Numbered from the stretch's first letter, positions 47,099 to 59,450 are shown. The stretch: 64,000 nucleotides of DNA from Adiantum capillus-veneris (GCA_014529385.2 CM043959.1:51079253-51143252), one strand, 5' to 3'. Notes: a model not told the origin generated them from the letters alone. Program-made: numbers and translations.

Positions 47099-47711
47099 AT
47101 GATTATCCCCGTATTTTTTGTTTTTCATTACGGCCATATTTCACCTGCTTTTTGTATTTTTGAACTTTTTTTGCCGGTAATTAGTAAAATTAAAAAGAAA
47201 ATAGCAAAATAAACCCAAAAAATCCCCAAAAATCACAATAACTCAAAAACATCACCGCAAAACACTATGTACACTCACATGCAATTTCTATGGCCGGATC
47301 TCTCCGTTTTACCAATATTTTGTCGGAAAATTGGCTATTTTTACATATATACACACACCTAGAGTCCTAATTTGGCGTTTGGCCCCATATACTTGTAGAT
47401 TCATGCTGTATAAGGTCATATGTACTTAGGTTAGTCCAGAAAATTTCACAATCAAACAAAAACCCTTCAAAATAGTCAAAAAACATGCCCTTTTTTGCTC
47501 TTTTCACCTTCATTGGGTCCGCATTGAGAATGCCTCCCCCCCTCCTAGTTGGAGTCCTCCCGGATGACAAGGTATCACTTCAGGGTATGTGCAGTGCATG
47601 GGTTAAAAATTGTGCTAATGCGCGGCCTTGTAATGTGGCCCTATTTGATGCATACTCAGTCAATGCATGGAAAAATTAATGTTGTGCGAGAGGAGGGAAT
47701 AAGCAAGATGC
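47099..47711. other. AT-rich spacer with an internal polypurine tract
   Basis: At 47533-47547 the minus strand contains TAGGAGGGGGGGAG, identical over 14 bases to the true polypurine tract at 39342-39355, but no LTR follows. The remainder is AT-rich and non-coding. Confidence 0.7.
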
Positions 47712-49260
47712 TTATGAGCATTCGACGTCGAGGTTTCCTATTTTTTCTTGGTTGGGTTGGCAATTTTTCTTTGCAAGTAAAAGTTGTAACTCTACAGCTC
47801 TTTGTTTGATCGTCTTCTTTGCAAAAGTTGCTTGGGTTGCCGCTACTGTCGATATGGCCGTGGTTGTCTCCGTGGAGAGAATTGTCGTGGCTGATGTGGC
47901 CGTAATCTTTTTCTTGCCCATTTGTAGCTTTGTTTTGGATGCGTTTGTAGGTTTATTGCCTCTTTTTTGGTCTTGGTGGCTTTTCTGTTGATTGGCATCC
48001 GCACAGATTGATTTGCCGATGTCGTTTGTCTGGCTGTTGGTTTTTCTTCTACTGAAGGGAGTTCCTGTAGCATCGCCTTGGGGATCCAAACGCGTTTCTC
48101 ATGTAGTTGGGGATTGAGCATGTTTTTCGGTATCCATATCTGTTTGATGACTCTGTATGGTGTTTGATTAACCTAGTTTTTTGGAGGCTGTCTGCTAGTG
48201 CACTGTGGTTTGTAGGCTTGTTCACGTAGATCTTTCCGTACCCATACTTGTTGTTTGCTTATTGCTGACTTTGATCTATTATTTGTCGCCTGTGGTATAT
48301 CATTTTTTGATTGAAGACAGATGGCTGTTTCTTGTGTATCCTTCATAGGTATCTTTTGTTGGTTAAGTGGCACCCATCTATTTTTCTCTTGATCAATTGA
48401 TTGTGGGACCGTTATTGGGTTCTTTCGGGTTGTCCTAGCAAAGGCTACCACTTGGTGTTCTTATGCTTGTTGAATTCTGACTGTATTCGAACTCCAATCT
48501 ATCTGCACATTATATTCTTTCTGCCATGGTTGTCCCAATAACATTTGGTGTAGTGTGCTCGCATCCTCAACCACATAAAACTTGTGGGGATAAACATCCT
48601 GATGTACTTGTATATGCAATATCGTCCAGCCCAATGTGCTTAATGAATTTGAGGTACTGCTTTCCAGCACTTGTTGAGTAGGATGTAGTTGATCTTCGAG
48701 CTGGAGCTGATTATATAATTTGCAAGAGATCATATTTTCTTGAGCTCCAGAATCAAGCAATGCCGTCGATTCAATTTGATTGCTACCCACTTTGACTGCA
48801 ATTATTGGTTCCACTGTGTCTTCACCAAAATTCGTTAATCGAATAGCATTTATTCACAACGGTGATCCACTTTGTTGTTGTTGTCGTAGAAGCCTTCTTT
48901 TTGCAATGCGTTCTTTTGTTTCTGCTTGTGCTTCTTCTCGTACCCTCTATTTCTCCTTCATCCATTGTTTTTCTTGATGGATTTGTTGAAGCATATCCTG
49001 TGTTAGTGGTAAATGATACTTTTTTAACCGACATTCACTAATCCAGTTTGGCATTTCTTCTCCTCCCAATGTAGCAAGTTTGACAGCTCCACTTTGTGAT
49101 AAGTCACTAATCACAAAGGGTCCCATCCCTCGCTTTTTAAGTTTTTTGGCATGTTGCTTCAAAGTATAAACAAGTACATAATCACTTGTTTTGAACTCTT
49201 TCATACGCACATGCTTGTCAAAAAACTCTTTTTGTCTTCACTTTTTAGCATAGATCAAAG
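47712..49260 (-). pseudogene. Integrase C-terminus fused to a second retropepsin-like domain and a basic tail
   Basis: One reading frame, interrupted only by stops. It starts with the integrase C-terminal domain (FKTSDYVLVYTLKQHAKKLK, then GPFVISDLSQSGAVKL, 49210-48947). A charged linker follows. Then comes a retropepsin-like domain at 48814-48461: STALLDSGAQENMIS with the catalytic D-S-G-A, and MLLGQPWQKEYNVQIDW as the second motif. The tail of about 240 codons is Lys/Gln/Thr-rich. Stops: TAG 48947, TGA 48854, TAA 48461, TAG 48173. The normal protease lies before reverse transcriptase at about 55100, so this is an additional copy. It is not clear whether it was translated with integrase. Confidence 0.75.
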
Positions 49261-50253
49261 CTACAGGTCTCAGTTGAAGTTCATCTAGCTTTTCAAGATC
49301 ATCTATTCTTGAAGAGAGCACATGGCCTGTCCATTCTAAGCGTTTCGCTACTCGTAGAGTTGGAACTAAAAACTCTATGGATAATATAGCATTTAGTCCA
49401 AATACCATGTTTTATGGTGTGGTTCCGATTGATGTTTTGTAAGCTACCCTGTATGCCCATAGTGTTGAGTGTAATTGTTGATCCCAGTCTGTCCTTGATT
49501 CTGATACAATTTTAGTCAAAACAGTGCATAGTGTTTTATTTCTGGCCTCAGCTTGTCCATTTGCCTGTGGATGATATGGAGCAGATTTTCTATGTATGAC
49601 CATGAATTCCTTTAACAGGTATTCAATGACTTTATTAAGAAAATGTGTTCCTCGATCAGTGACAATTTCTATTGGTAATCCGTATCGTACAAAGACATTC
49701 TCATACAAAAATTGTGCAGTGGTTCTTGCGTCTGCTTTTTGTGTTGCTTTGGCTTCAACCCATTTAGTGAGATAGTCCGTATCCACAATGATATATTGGG
49801 TATGGGTGCGATATGCAGCGGGTGAAATAGGCCCCACAAAATCAATTCCCCATTTTGCAAATGCCCGTGCTCCCATCATTGGCCGTAGTGGCATCTCATC
49901 TCTCTTTATCGGCACCTTAGTGCGCTGACATGCTTGTAAAGCGTCACAACGCTTTACAAACTCCTCACCATCCATGTGCAATGTAGGCCACCATATTCTT
50001 GCGGCGGTTAAGACAATTTTCGTCGTCTTATTGCCTGAAAAATGGCCTCTACTTATTCCTCCGTGTGCGTGTTCTAGAATCAGCAGGTATTCACTTTCAC
50101 TTGCACAGATTCTAAGTTGATTGTCCTTCCTCTCTTGTAGAGTTGATTTCCAATTAAATTAAAGTCTCGAGCTTCCAACTCTATAGCCCTTTTTCGTGCT
50201 TTTGTTATGTTTTCAGGAAATGTCCTTGTTGTTAATAAATCAATGATATATTG
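49261..50253 (-). pseudogene. Giant element integrase: second H2C2 module and catalytic core
   Basis: From 50253 downward: IIDLLTTRTFPENITKARKR and FNLIGNQLYKRG (linker), then after a frame change near 50110 SEYLLILEHAHGGISRGH (His pair), IWWPTLHMDGEEFVKRCDA and C-Q-R (Cys pair, spaced C-x5-C instead of C-x2-C). The core 49981-49412 is open: KWGIDFVGPI (Asp), EIVTDRGTHF (Asp), YHPQANGQAEARNK (Glu), TLWAYRVAYKTS. The core catalytic residues are all present. The frame continues into the C-terminal segment at 49260. Confidence 0.9.
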
Positions 50254-51883
50254 TGTAATGGAATTGGCCTATTTAACTTGAGAGTAGCGGAAATTAATGA
50301 GAGTACTTTTGAGAAATGACTTTGTGAGCATAGCGGGTGACAATAGTTGAAGATAGCAACATAATCATAGCAATTAGTTAACTTGGCATGAACAATACTT
50401 TTGCAAGAGAGAGAATTTAGAGAACATGACAACAATTGAGGACCGGATTATGTGGAGCCGGTCACCCTCCAATAGGCATTTGTATTATAATTTCTCCCAT
50501 TAAGAGAGACTTGTTACAATACAATCTTTGTGTTCCTTGTGACCTAGGTGATGCAATGAAAATGGAAAGCTTCATGTATCACAAGCACAACATAAACTTA
50601 AAGAAAGCTTTAACTATCCCAAGCCTCAGTCCCAAGACCTCAAACACCTTCGAAGGTGGAGAGAGCTAGCAGGGAATGAGGATAGGGAAGAGGAAGAAGA
50701 AACATTTCATAGGAGAAAGAATTAGTTCCTCACTTATCATAACTCTTGTTGCTAGCATACATAATAGCACAGTAATGAAGAAGAAGGAGATGGCAAGCTT
50801 AAGCATTGAAGCATGTCTCTTGCTTGGATTTGCACTCCATAGCCAAGAGTGTTGGTGTAGGCTCTCAACCTCTACTTGCTTGGACAAGGAGAGGGAGCTC
50901 TTGCACTTTGCATAGCACACAATGAGAGTTTTTGTGAGTGTGTGTGGGTGAGTATACCCCCTAAGCAACCCCCTAGCTTGCTTGGGTTGACCCCCCCTTG
51001 TAGCTCATGCTTGAAGCTCATTGGACCCCTCCATGCCTAGCCAATCATAAGCAGGAGGCATTACAAGCAACAAGGGTAGCCTTGAGACAAGTGTCCCCCT
51101 TTCCCCCTTGAGAGAGAGGGCGAGATAAATGCTAAATCAATTAATTAAATCTCCTAATTTATTATTGGACCCCTTGGGTGGCCAACCAATAGGCTTCAGG
51201 CACACCATGAGGGCAACATGAGGAGGAACTTGACAAGTGTCCCTTTTGCTTTCTTTGTACCATGCATGCCTTGTGTGAGTGTGTGGGTGTTCTCTCTCAT
51301 CCCCCCTCATGTAGGGCTCGCCCCCTCCTTGTAGGGATTGAATATTTGACTTTTTGACACCTCAATCCCCTCATACATAGTCCCAGCTCCCACCACAAGC
51401 TTGGCCGTTAAGCACTTTAAGCTTGGGCTAGGTTCTCACCTTAAGTGCAACCCTAGCATCTCAAGCATGTCAAGCACCTCAAGCATCTCAATAATTAAGC
51501 ACCTCAAGCATCTCAAGCACCTCAATCATCAAGCACCTTAGTCATCAAGCATGACAAGTAGGACAAGCACCTCGAGTTGGGTCGGGTTCCCGTGCCTCAA
51601 GGTCAGCCCCAGCTTACCTAAGGTCAAAGGACTTTTACACACATTATTGGAGGTCTTCAATGAATCTAACCCTAAGGTCTTATGCTCCATTGGTTAGCCT
51701 TGCTCTTTGATAGACCATCTCTCATTTGGGCCCCTTTACCATTTGCCCCATGTTGAGATTGATCTATAAGCACATGTCTATATCTTAACCCTTGTTCCCG
51801 TTTATTCTCCCACAGTAAGTGATCAGTTTAACATGAGAGAATCATTTGGGTTGGTTAGATATTAGATATTAGATTTTATGACA
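50254..51883 (-). repeat. Solo LTR of the long-LTR chromovirus family
   Basis: 1630 bp, opening TGTCATAAAATCTAATATC on the minus strand and ending CATTACA, with a perfect TATTG target duplication (50249-50253 and 51884-51888). It shares the CATGTTAAACTGATCA segment and overall layout of the LTRs at 8798 and 14992. No internal sequence remains, so it arose by LTR-LTR recombination. It splits the pol frame of the giant element between AWSQY and IIDLL. Confidence 0.93.
51461..51570. repeat. Minisatellite of CTCAAGCA-type units inside the solo LTR
   Basis: About ten loosely repeated 9-16 bp units built on AGCACCTCAAGCATCTCA. Confidence 0.8.
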
Positions 51884-52990
51884 TATTGACTCCATGCAGG
51901 TGCAATGGTTACCTGAAACAATGTCGCCTGATCCACCAATCATTTGGCACTACATATAGTACAATTGTTAACATAAGCATGTGTGTTAGCATACATAGTT
52001 GGCCAATAAACTCCTAAGTGTTTCAATCTTTGGTGTGTTTTCATTGTTGAACAATGAAATGCACAATCTTGGATGTGTGCTTCTTCAAGATAACACTCGA
52101 ATTCCTCTGGATTTATACATAATCGTAGAATTTGGTCTGAGCTTAGATGGTACAGTCGTCCTGCAATCAACTGAAAACTTTTTGTTTGTCAAAATGTTTG
52201 TTGTTTGGATCTGTCTTCCTTGTTATCAAATCTACCTCCAAAGGAAAGAATTCTAACAATTTCCTGAGACCATTTGGGTATCATTTCAATATTGAAAAGA
52301 TAAGCATCAGGTATGTCATCATCTACTCCTTTAGGAGCTTCCCCGTTTTTTAGCCTTGAAAGATGATCCGCCCGTAGATGAGCTTTACCCTTTTTTACTA
52401 CCACTGTGAAGTCAAACTCTAGCAATATAATAAACCACCATACAATTCTCTCAGTATTGCATGGTTTATTTACTAGATACAAAAGAGCTTGATGATCTGT
52501 GAAGAACACAAATTTGTTTGCAAGCAAGTAATGCCGAAATTTCTTTATAGCATAAATCATTCCTAATCCCTCTCTTTCAGTGGTGGTGTAGTTCTTTTCT
52601 GCACTATTTAGCTGTTTGCTCGCATAACAAACTGGGAAATCCATTGTTCCTTCTCCAGGTTGAGCCAAAATACTCCCAATTGCGTATGCAGAGGCATCAA
52701 TATGAACATGGAATATGTTTTCCCAATCTGGTGCTTTAAGTACAGGTGTTGATACAAGGTTTTCCTTAAGTTTTTGGAATAAAGTTTCACACTCCTCAGT
52801 CCAGTCGAAACTGACTACTAAGCGATATATTGGTTGTGCAATGACCGCATACATATATATGAATCTTCGATAATATCCGCAGTGTCCCATGAAGGATTGT
52901 ACTTGTTTGGCATTAGTAGGTCTGGGCAAGTCTGCTATGACTCTAATTTTGTCTAGGTCAGTATTATGCCATTTCTTGAGACATTATGTT
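51884..52990 (-). pseudogene. Giant element RNase H and first H2C2 module
   Basis: RNase H at 52929-52189 is open and keeps its acidic residues: FHVHIDASAYAIGSILAQ (Asp78), TTTEREGLGMIYAI (Glu), FFTDHQALLYL (Asp145), HLRADHLSRL. After a stop at about 52189 the frame changes and continues to LIAGRLYHLSSDQILRL and an H2C2 zinc module (His32, His39, Cys70 and Cys73 of the 52170-51940 stretch: AHIQDCAFH and CTIC). Then comes VTIAPAWSQY, which runs directly into the linker at 50253 once the solo LTR is removed. Confidence 0.9.
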
Positions 52991-53753
52991 CTAAGATGCG
53001 GCCTTGCCTTACCATAAAAATTCACTTTTCTGGGTTGAGACAGATTTGAGATGTTCTGCACTTCTCAAATACCTTTTGTAAATGGTCAATATGTTCTTCT
53101 CTAATAAGAGAGTGGACACAGAGATCATCCATATATATTTCTAAGAATATTCTCATGTATTTTTTGAACGCATGAGTCATTAACCTTTGGAAGGTAGCTG
53201 GGGCATTGGTTAGGCCAAAAGGCATAACTCTATACGCATATATTCCCCACTCTGTAGAAAATGTTGTTTTGTGTTGATTCTCTATTGCAATTGCCAATTG
53301 GTTATACCCCGAAAACCCATTTAAAAAGGAATAGGCCAGTTTTCCTGCCACCCTCTCAAGAACATGTTCTGTGATTGGCAAGGTATAATTATCCCTTATT
53401 GTGGCTGCATTCACTTTTTTGAGGTTCACACACACGTGCAGCTTTCCGTTCTTTTTGGGGACAACCACAATGGGTGACACCCAATCTGTATGCTCGATTT
53501 CATAGATGAATTCAACATCCATCAGCTTGTCAATCTCTTCTTTGATTCGTTTAGCAAATGTGTCATTATATGTGTAAGGACACTGTTTGCTAGGTTTGGC
53601 ATCTGATTTCAAAGGAATTGTATGTTGGCATATCGATGGATCAACTCCTTTGAGGTCTTTGTAGGACCATGCAAACACATCTTTATACTTCTTGAGAAGT
53701 TGTGTTAGCCTTTCTTCTTCTTCAGGCTCTAAATCAGTTGCTATATAGACAGG
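52991..53753 (-). pseudogene. Giant element reverse transcriptase
   Basis: The open frame 53678-53022 covers the core: [69 protein letters not shown] and the catalytic LEIYMDDLCVHS. The D-V-F-A-W-S-Y and G-V-D-P sequence is typical of Tat/Athila-type gypsy elements. The frame breaks at about 53020, where the connection to RNase H begins. Confidence 0.92.
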
Positions 53754-55349
53754 CTAAGGCTCTACGCCTACCGCAGCGAGGTTTATCCATTTTGCATTTT
53801 CCGGCCCATCGTAAGATTCTTGGTTTATTCTTTTTCTTATCGGTGGTGTCATTATGATTTTTCTGTCTTGGATGGTGAATTTTTTATAGTGGAATGGTAC
53901 ATTCATGTTTCCTTTTTCTGAATCCTCCTTACCGTCACTTTCTCCCTCAATAGTCCATACCTCTCGTAACGACCGTTTTAGTTCTTGGTATTTCTTTTTA
54001 CGCTCCATTTTGGTCCACTCTAGATCTTTTGTCTTTTCCTGTTTTGATTGTTGAGATTTTCTTGATTTTGTTTCTGTTTTAGTCTTCCGTGCTTGTTTTA
54101 TTTCCTCATGTGTCCTTTCCCTTCGAACTCTTGAGAATCTTCCTGATATATGGTCTTTTACACAATCCTCTGCCTTGACAAGCATTAGATAGTGAGTTTT
54201 ATCTTTTATCCTGGGCATCAGGTTCTCTCTAATTTTGTTTTCTATTCTTTTTTTCCTATAGCGTTCCTGACGTCTAGGGTGTTGATTTGCAAAATCATAA
54301 AATCTGATATCTGCAGTTGTTTCCCTACTCTTGCTCGAGCTGTCTGAACACTCGTTATCTGCATCGTGACTTAGTTCCAGATGCTCAGAGGAGTCATAAA
54401 ACTCTTCTTGTTCTGGTGAGTCTACATACTCATCTCCTGTTGGTATAAGGTTTACCATGTAATAGGGTAGCACATCATCGCAAAATTTTGTCGTTGGGCT
54501 ATCTGTAATGGTACAGACATCCAATGTTGCTAGTATGTGTTCCCATTCCAAAGGTTCTAAGGCATCTTTGGGAAAAGGTTCCGAAATGTAATCCTTGTCC
54601 TCAATATCTCTTTCTAAGATGCATTCCTCTCTTTTTAAGCTCCCACAACGTGAAGCTCCGCACATCCATAGCTCTTTTTTCTGCCCTAACCATGCTGGGA
54701 GTTCGGACCCTGCCAATGTAGTTGAATCAAACTCTTCCACTGGTGTCTGGTTCACATCCTCGTAACTATGGTCTTTTAGGTATATTTTGGTTGTAGTCTC
54801 CCCACGTCTGAGGTATATGTGGTCGTAACCCCAATCCTGGACCATCTTTAATTGTCTCATGAATGGTCTTCCCAAGATGATCTCGTAATTGTTCTTTTTG
54901 TCGAAATCAACTATTGCAAATGTATGCCCATACTCGATTCCGCAAGAGGTGACAATTACTTTTTCTAAAAGTCCTAGAGGCTTTTCCATGAACCCATCTG
55001 CCCGTTGCAATTTCATTTTGGTAGCTCTTAAAGCCGGTTTTCCCCATTTTTTCCAAATTTCTTTGGTGGCAATAGCGACTCCCGCTCCACTGTCAATAAC
55101 AGCTTTGGATACTACTCCTTGAAATTCTACTGGTAGTGTGGTATTTCCATCTTCTCCCTCGCAATATTCTCCAACCTTGTTTAAAGGTACTGGCCTAGTG
55201 TTTAGTTGAGGCTTGTCCAATTCTCTGGTCCCTCCTTGAAGCTTCGAGGTAGAGTCTTTTACTCCAAATTTTTCTAAGCATTTGCCTACGGTGGTCCACA
55301 TGTTTGGTCGTAACCTCAGGAGTTCAGGTAACGTGATTGTGCATGCCAT
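53754..55349 (-). pseudogene. Giant element first retropepsin plus charged linker
   Basis: 531 open codons. The retropepsin site is KAVIDSGAGVAIATKEIW (Asp86, position about 55094), followed about 70 residues later by YEIILGRPFMRQLKMVQDWG, the second conserved motif. The remaining 300 residues are acidic, then Lys/Glu-rich (RTHEEIKQARKTKTETKSRK), and lead to reverse transcriptase after a TAG at 53754. The start shown is the first Met of the open frame, not a proven initiation site; the protease was probably made as part of a Gag-Pol polyprotein. Confidence 0.85.
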
Positions 55350-58300
55350 AGGGTGGAAAATAACTCAGTCAACCCTTGTGAATCCATCACTCTATTGGAA
55401 GAAAGTCTTTGAGATGGGATTGCTCTCACCTCATACTCAGCTCCATACTCCCCTAGGTAGGAGGGTAGAGTTTTTAGCAAGTCTGGTTGGTTGTGCCCCG
55501 AACTAATTGAACTCTGGTCTCCCCTTTGTGAATGCATATCAAAGTTCATTTGTGATCTTCCTCAAACTCTTCAATGGGAGGTAAGATCTCATTTTTCTCA
55601 TTTCTAGTGCTATTTATTTGGTGGTTCATCTGTTAGCTTCATTTGCTTCCTGGATTTGCTTCCACAGGTCATCTAGACTGTTACAATCCTTACCCATTTC
55701 TACCAATGTTTTAGGCTGGAAACCATCAATTGTATCATCTGTTGTATTTGGCACTATGATAGGTTCTCTCCTAGACTCAGAGGCAGTCATGAGTCTCTCC
55801 TTCATGTCTACTTGTTTCTCTAGATTTGGTTTGATAGGGGTTGGAGCTGGTACCTTGTGCCAACTTGTAGGTTTGCCAAGCGGATTTTCTATCAAGGATT
55901 GGGCTGTTCAATCATCTTTTGACACATTTCCAACCTCTGTTTTTCTATTTCTGCATATGGATAAGTCATCCATCTTTGCTCTTGGTTTTGGTTGTTTTTT
56001 AGTCTAGCTTCGTATGCTTTTAAAAGTGCGTCCAGCTGCTCATTTACTTTTTCTACCAGCACTGATCCTCCCGATCCTGCACTTTTGTGTTCTACTATTT
56101 CCTTGGCTCCTTTGGTTGTAGCAGCATGTGAACTTAAACTAGTTAGATCCTCTAACCGCTCCAATCTATCCTTTGTGTGTTTTAACTCCTCGGATAGAGC
56201 CGTTTGCTCTCGTTCTCTCCTGGCTTTCATACGCACCTTTCTAACTTTTCAAGTGCTTCTCTGATTTTTCATTTCTGCACTTGGGGCATCGATCTTCGGC
56301 TCTTCAATTATGGGTTCGTTTGTCATTCGTTGAGCTTGTGCTCGTGTCACTGCCTGAATAGGTATTACTGTCTCATTTTCTGACCCTCCAATGGAAGGCA
56401 TTGCTTCCAGCATGTTCAAAGTAGTTTTTTCTCCTTTGCTCGGGTTCTTAGGGCAATCAGGAATCAAGTGAGTAATTCCACACTCGGTGCAATATGCGTT
56501 GACTCTAATGATTTTATCGTGAGGACAATCCCTTAGCCAATGATCTCCGCCACACTTGTAGCAGGGTCCCTTAGACTGTTGAGGTGCTCCTTGAGCTCCT
56601 CTCTATTGGTACGCATGCCTTTGCCCGCCCATGCTTCCGTTGGCTATGAACAACAGTGTTCATTCATCCAAGTTGTATCTTCCTTCTCCTACTACCTGTG
56701 CAGCTATTGGTGGTCCTGTACTTCCAATCATGCTCCAAGGTTCTGGCGTTGGGGGTTCTTCCGGTGGATAATAGACAAGATTTGTTGCATATCCATTGGA
56801 ATCTGCATGCATAGGTACCAAAGCCTTCTCTTCTGGTTCATTTACCGTTAGTGTGTATCTTATGCCGACCGATCGTAATCCTGGTAGGGGTGGTTGTTGC
56901 CCCAATACTAGTTGTGGTCTTTCAACACCTACAGGTCCTGGTAGGTTGCCTGCTTGATACCTACACATCGGTGGAAATTGAGGAGATGCTACCTGGTCTT
57001 GGGGAGCATAAGGTCGCTCTCTCACATATCCCTTGTTATAATAACATTCCTCTGTCACATGGTTTGTCCATTTTTGTTCAATAGCACACCACTTTGGCTG
57101 CTTAGCCTGAGGCTTGGCATACATATTAATTATTGTTAGCACTTCCTCCACAAGCTGCTCCTAGCTTACAGCTACTTCCCCTTTTGGTGTTGTCTTAGTG
57201 GACTTGCTTCCACTTTGTTGTGAAGTTGAATCGTCATCAAGATCCTTGAATTCACCCTCTACAAGGTAAAGAGCCTCCTTAGTTAACTCATTTAACGTCG
57301 TTCTCCTCTTCATACGTAAGTCCTTCTGGAGATCTGCGTTCCTTAGTCCTTGAATAAATGTAAGCGTAAGTCTGGACTGAGTTGGCAGTTCTTCCACAAG
57401 GCAGAACTTCACATATCTTTTTAGTCGTAGGGCTGCCTTTCGCACAGATTCCCCTTCTCTCTATTTGAATTTATGGATTTGTGAGACTGTATTATGAGCT
57501 ATCCCCCTTTGTGAGAATTTCTCAATAAACTCGTCAAAAACCTCCTCCATAGACTCGAAATCTCTACGCTCCACAGAGTCAAACCAAGTAGCGGCATCCT
57601 CTTCTAGGGTAAGTCCAAACCTTGCAAATTGAGTAGGGAAGTCCAAAACTTCTTCAGCTCTAATTACACGCACAAAGGCTGCTACATGATCCCTAGGATC
57701 TCTGTTTCCCGTGTATTTCATGTTTACCCATTTTTGCACCTAAGAAGGTCTAATTCTACGATTGTCTACAAATCTCATCATTGCTTCTCCTCGTCCTACT
57801 CGATATACCTCCTCTGGCCTTCGGTAGTGGGAGGGTTCCTCTCCCAAAGGTGCCCCTAAGCCATAATTTCTGATGGTTCTTGCAAGAGGTGGTTCATCTC
57901 TTCTAACTCGTTCTATGGGTTGTCTTCTGGGCTCTATCGACTCTTGAGTTTTTGGCTTACTCTCTCCTTGATATTGTGAATAGAGTGGTGGTTCTTGTAA
58001 ATCTCTTATCCCTCATGCGGCTGGATAACCATCTCTGTTTCGATCTTATTCTAATGTCGCACTTTATTGAAGCCATGCCTGCAATGATGGTTGGGTTACT
58101 TGTTGGTTCTGGTAGTTGAACGTCTGTTGTTGGTTAGAATGTGATGTTGTGTCGTACTCTTCTGAAGATGGATTTGTTGACTTGCTAGGGGTATAGGTGG
58201 ACCTTGGTACTTCTTCGGGGGCATATGTTGATGTTTCTGGAACTGTTGCCTTTTCTACCTCCTCTGGGAGAATTCGTTTGTATTCTTGCCCGTACCTGTC

Positions 58301-58970
58301 AATAAAAATGATATCCTTCCCCATAGCAATTTCATAAGAGAATAAGTAAAGAACCTTGTCTTTGCTTAATTCATTTGGGTAGGGTTCTTTACATCGAAAA
58401 TAAGAGACTACTCCCTCGCTCTCATGCTTGTAAATTCCCACATTCTCATTATAGGTAGAGACCCTTGTTGTTTTTTTATCATACATAAAAAGAGCTCCAG
58501 GTCGATCAATTTTTGGAGGCGGCTCTTGAGCCTTTGATACCATTTTTCCTTTTGCGACATTATCTCCATATCTATTGTAATCCTCAGGGTTACTAACTAT
58601 CAAATAGTGGTTCTCCTTTTCGTCTCGGAATCTATCTCCATCATCATAGACTCAAATTATCTCCAGTCTCTAAGAAGGTCTTTCCTATACAAATACACTT
58701 GCCTCCCCGAAAGTCAGAATAAATTAGGGCTCCCCTAGAGTTTGTTCCTTCTAAGAAGATTATAGTGAACTTGGCATCATTCAAATTGTTTTGGGAGGTG
58801 CTTCCTCCTAGCATTGGTCCTTCACCGGAGAAATCTCCTGGCTATTGACTACCCATCATGAAGAAGGACTTATCTGATGAAGTGTCAGTATCACTACCCT
58901 CCTCAATGATTGGGGCTAATGGATCTAGCCTTGCCCGGGTTACACTTTCTTCAGTGGGATACTAAGCTAC
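55350..58970 (-). pseudogene. Giant element Gag, broken
   Basis: The start region near 58970-58700 reads LDPLAPIIEEGSDTDTSSDK and IYSDFRGGKCICIGKTFLE. The 58603-58064 stretch is a Tyr/Glu-rich N-terminal domain (ALFMYDKKTTRVSTYNENVG). The Gag core lies at 57739-57161 (HVAAFVRVIRAEEVLDFPTQ, EEDAATWFDSVERRDFESME, EFIEKFSQRGI, FIQGLRNADLQKDLRM). Two zinc knuckles near 56570-56450 read CYKCGGDHWLRDC and CTECGITHLIPDC. A Glu/Arg-rich helical part follows (56236-55892). Stops and shifts separate the blocks. It would form the particle and bind RNA. Confidence 0.87.
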
Positions 58971-59445
58971 CCTAATCACCTGCCACTTTTTGGTCTCTAG
59001 GAATGTGTCTTACTGATCTTAAATTCATCAACTTAGCAATGCAACTTATCACAAATCCAACCACTCACCTGGCAAGGGATCAGTTTTCACACAACTTCTT
59101 ACCTTGCCGCCTCTGAATATACCTATACACAAGTGTTTAATTTCGGCAATCGAATCAAAGCATTTAACCGCTAGAGGTGGTCTTAATAATGATTTGTATA
59201 ACTGGAGGGTTAACCTCAACCACTACTGTACTCTATACACATCAGATGTTCTTGATTAGGTCTGCTAATCTGGAACTGTACTTTACCCGAGTGTTTGTCA
59301 GTCTAGAGGTAAAGTCTTAATTCTATCTTTGCTCCGTCAAAAGGTCAAACAAGGTCCAATTTCACTTCTGAAAGAAGTTCTAGAACTATTAAGTCAATTG
59401 GAACATCACTCTATGTCCACAGTCAGATTTTGACTTCAATAAGAC
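58971..59445. other. Leader spacer between Gag and the palindrome array
   Basis: AT-rich, no motif recognised. Confidence 0.5.
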
Positions 59446-59450
59446 CCTGT

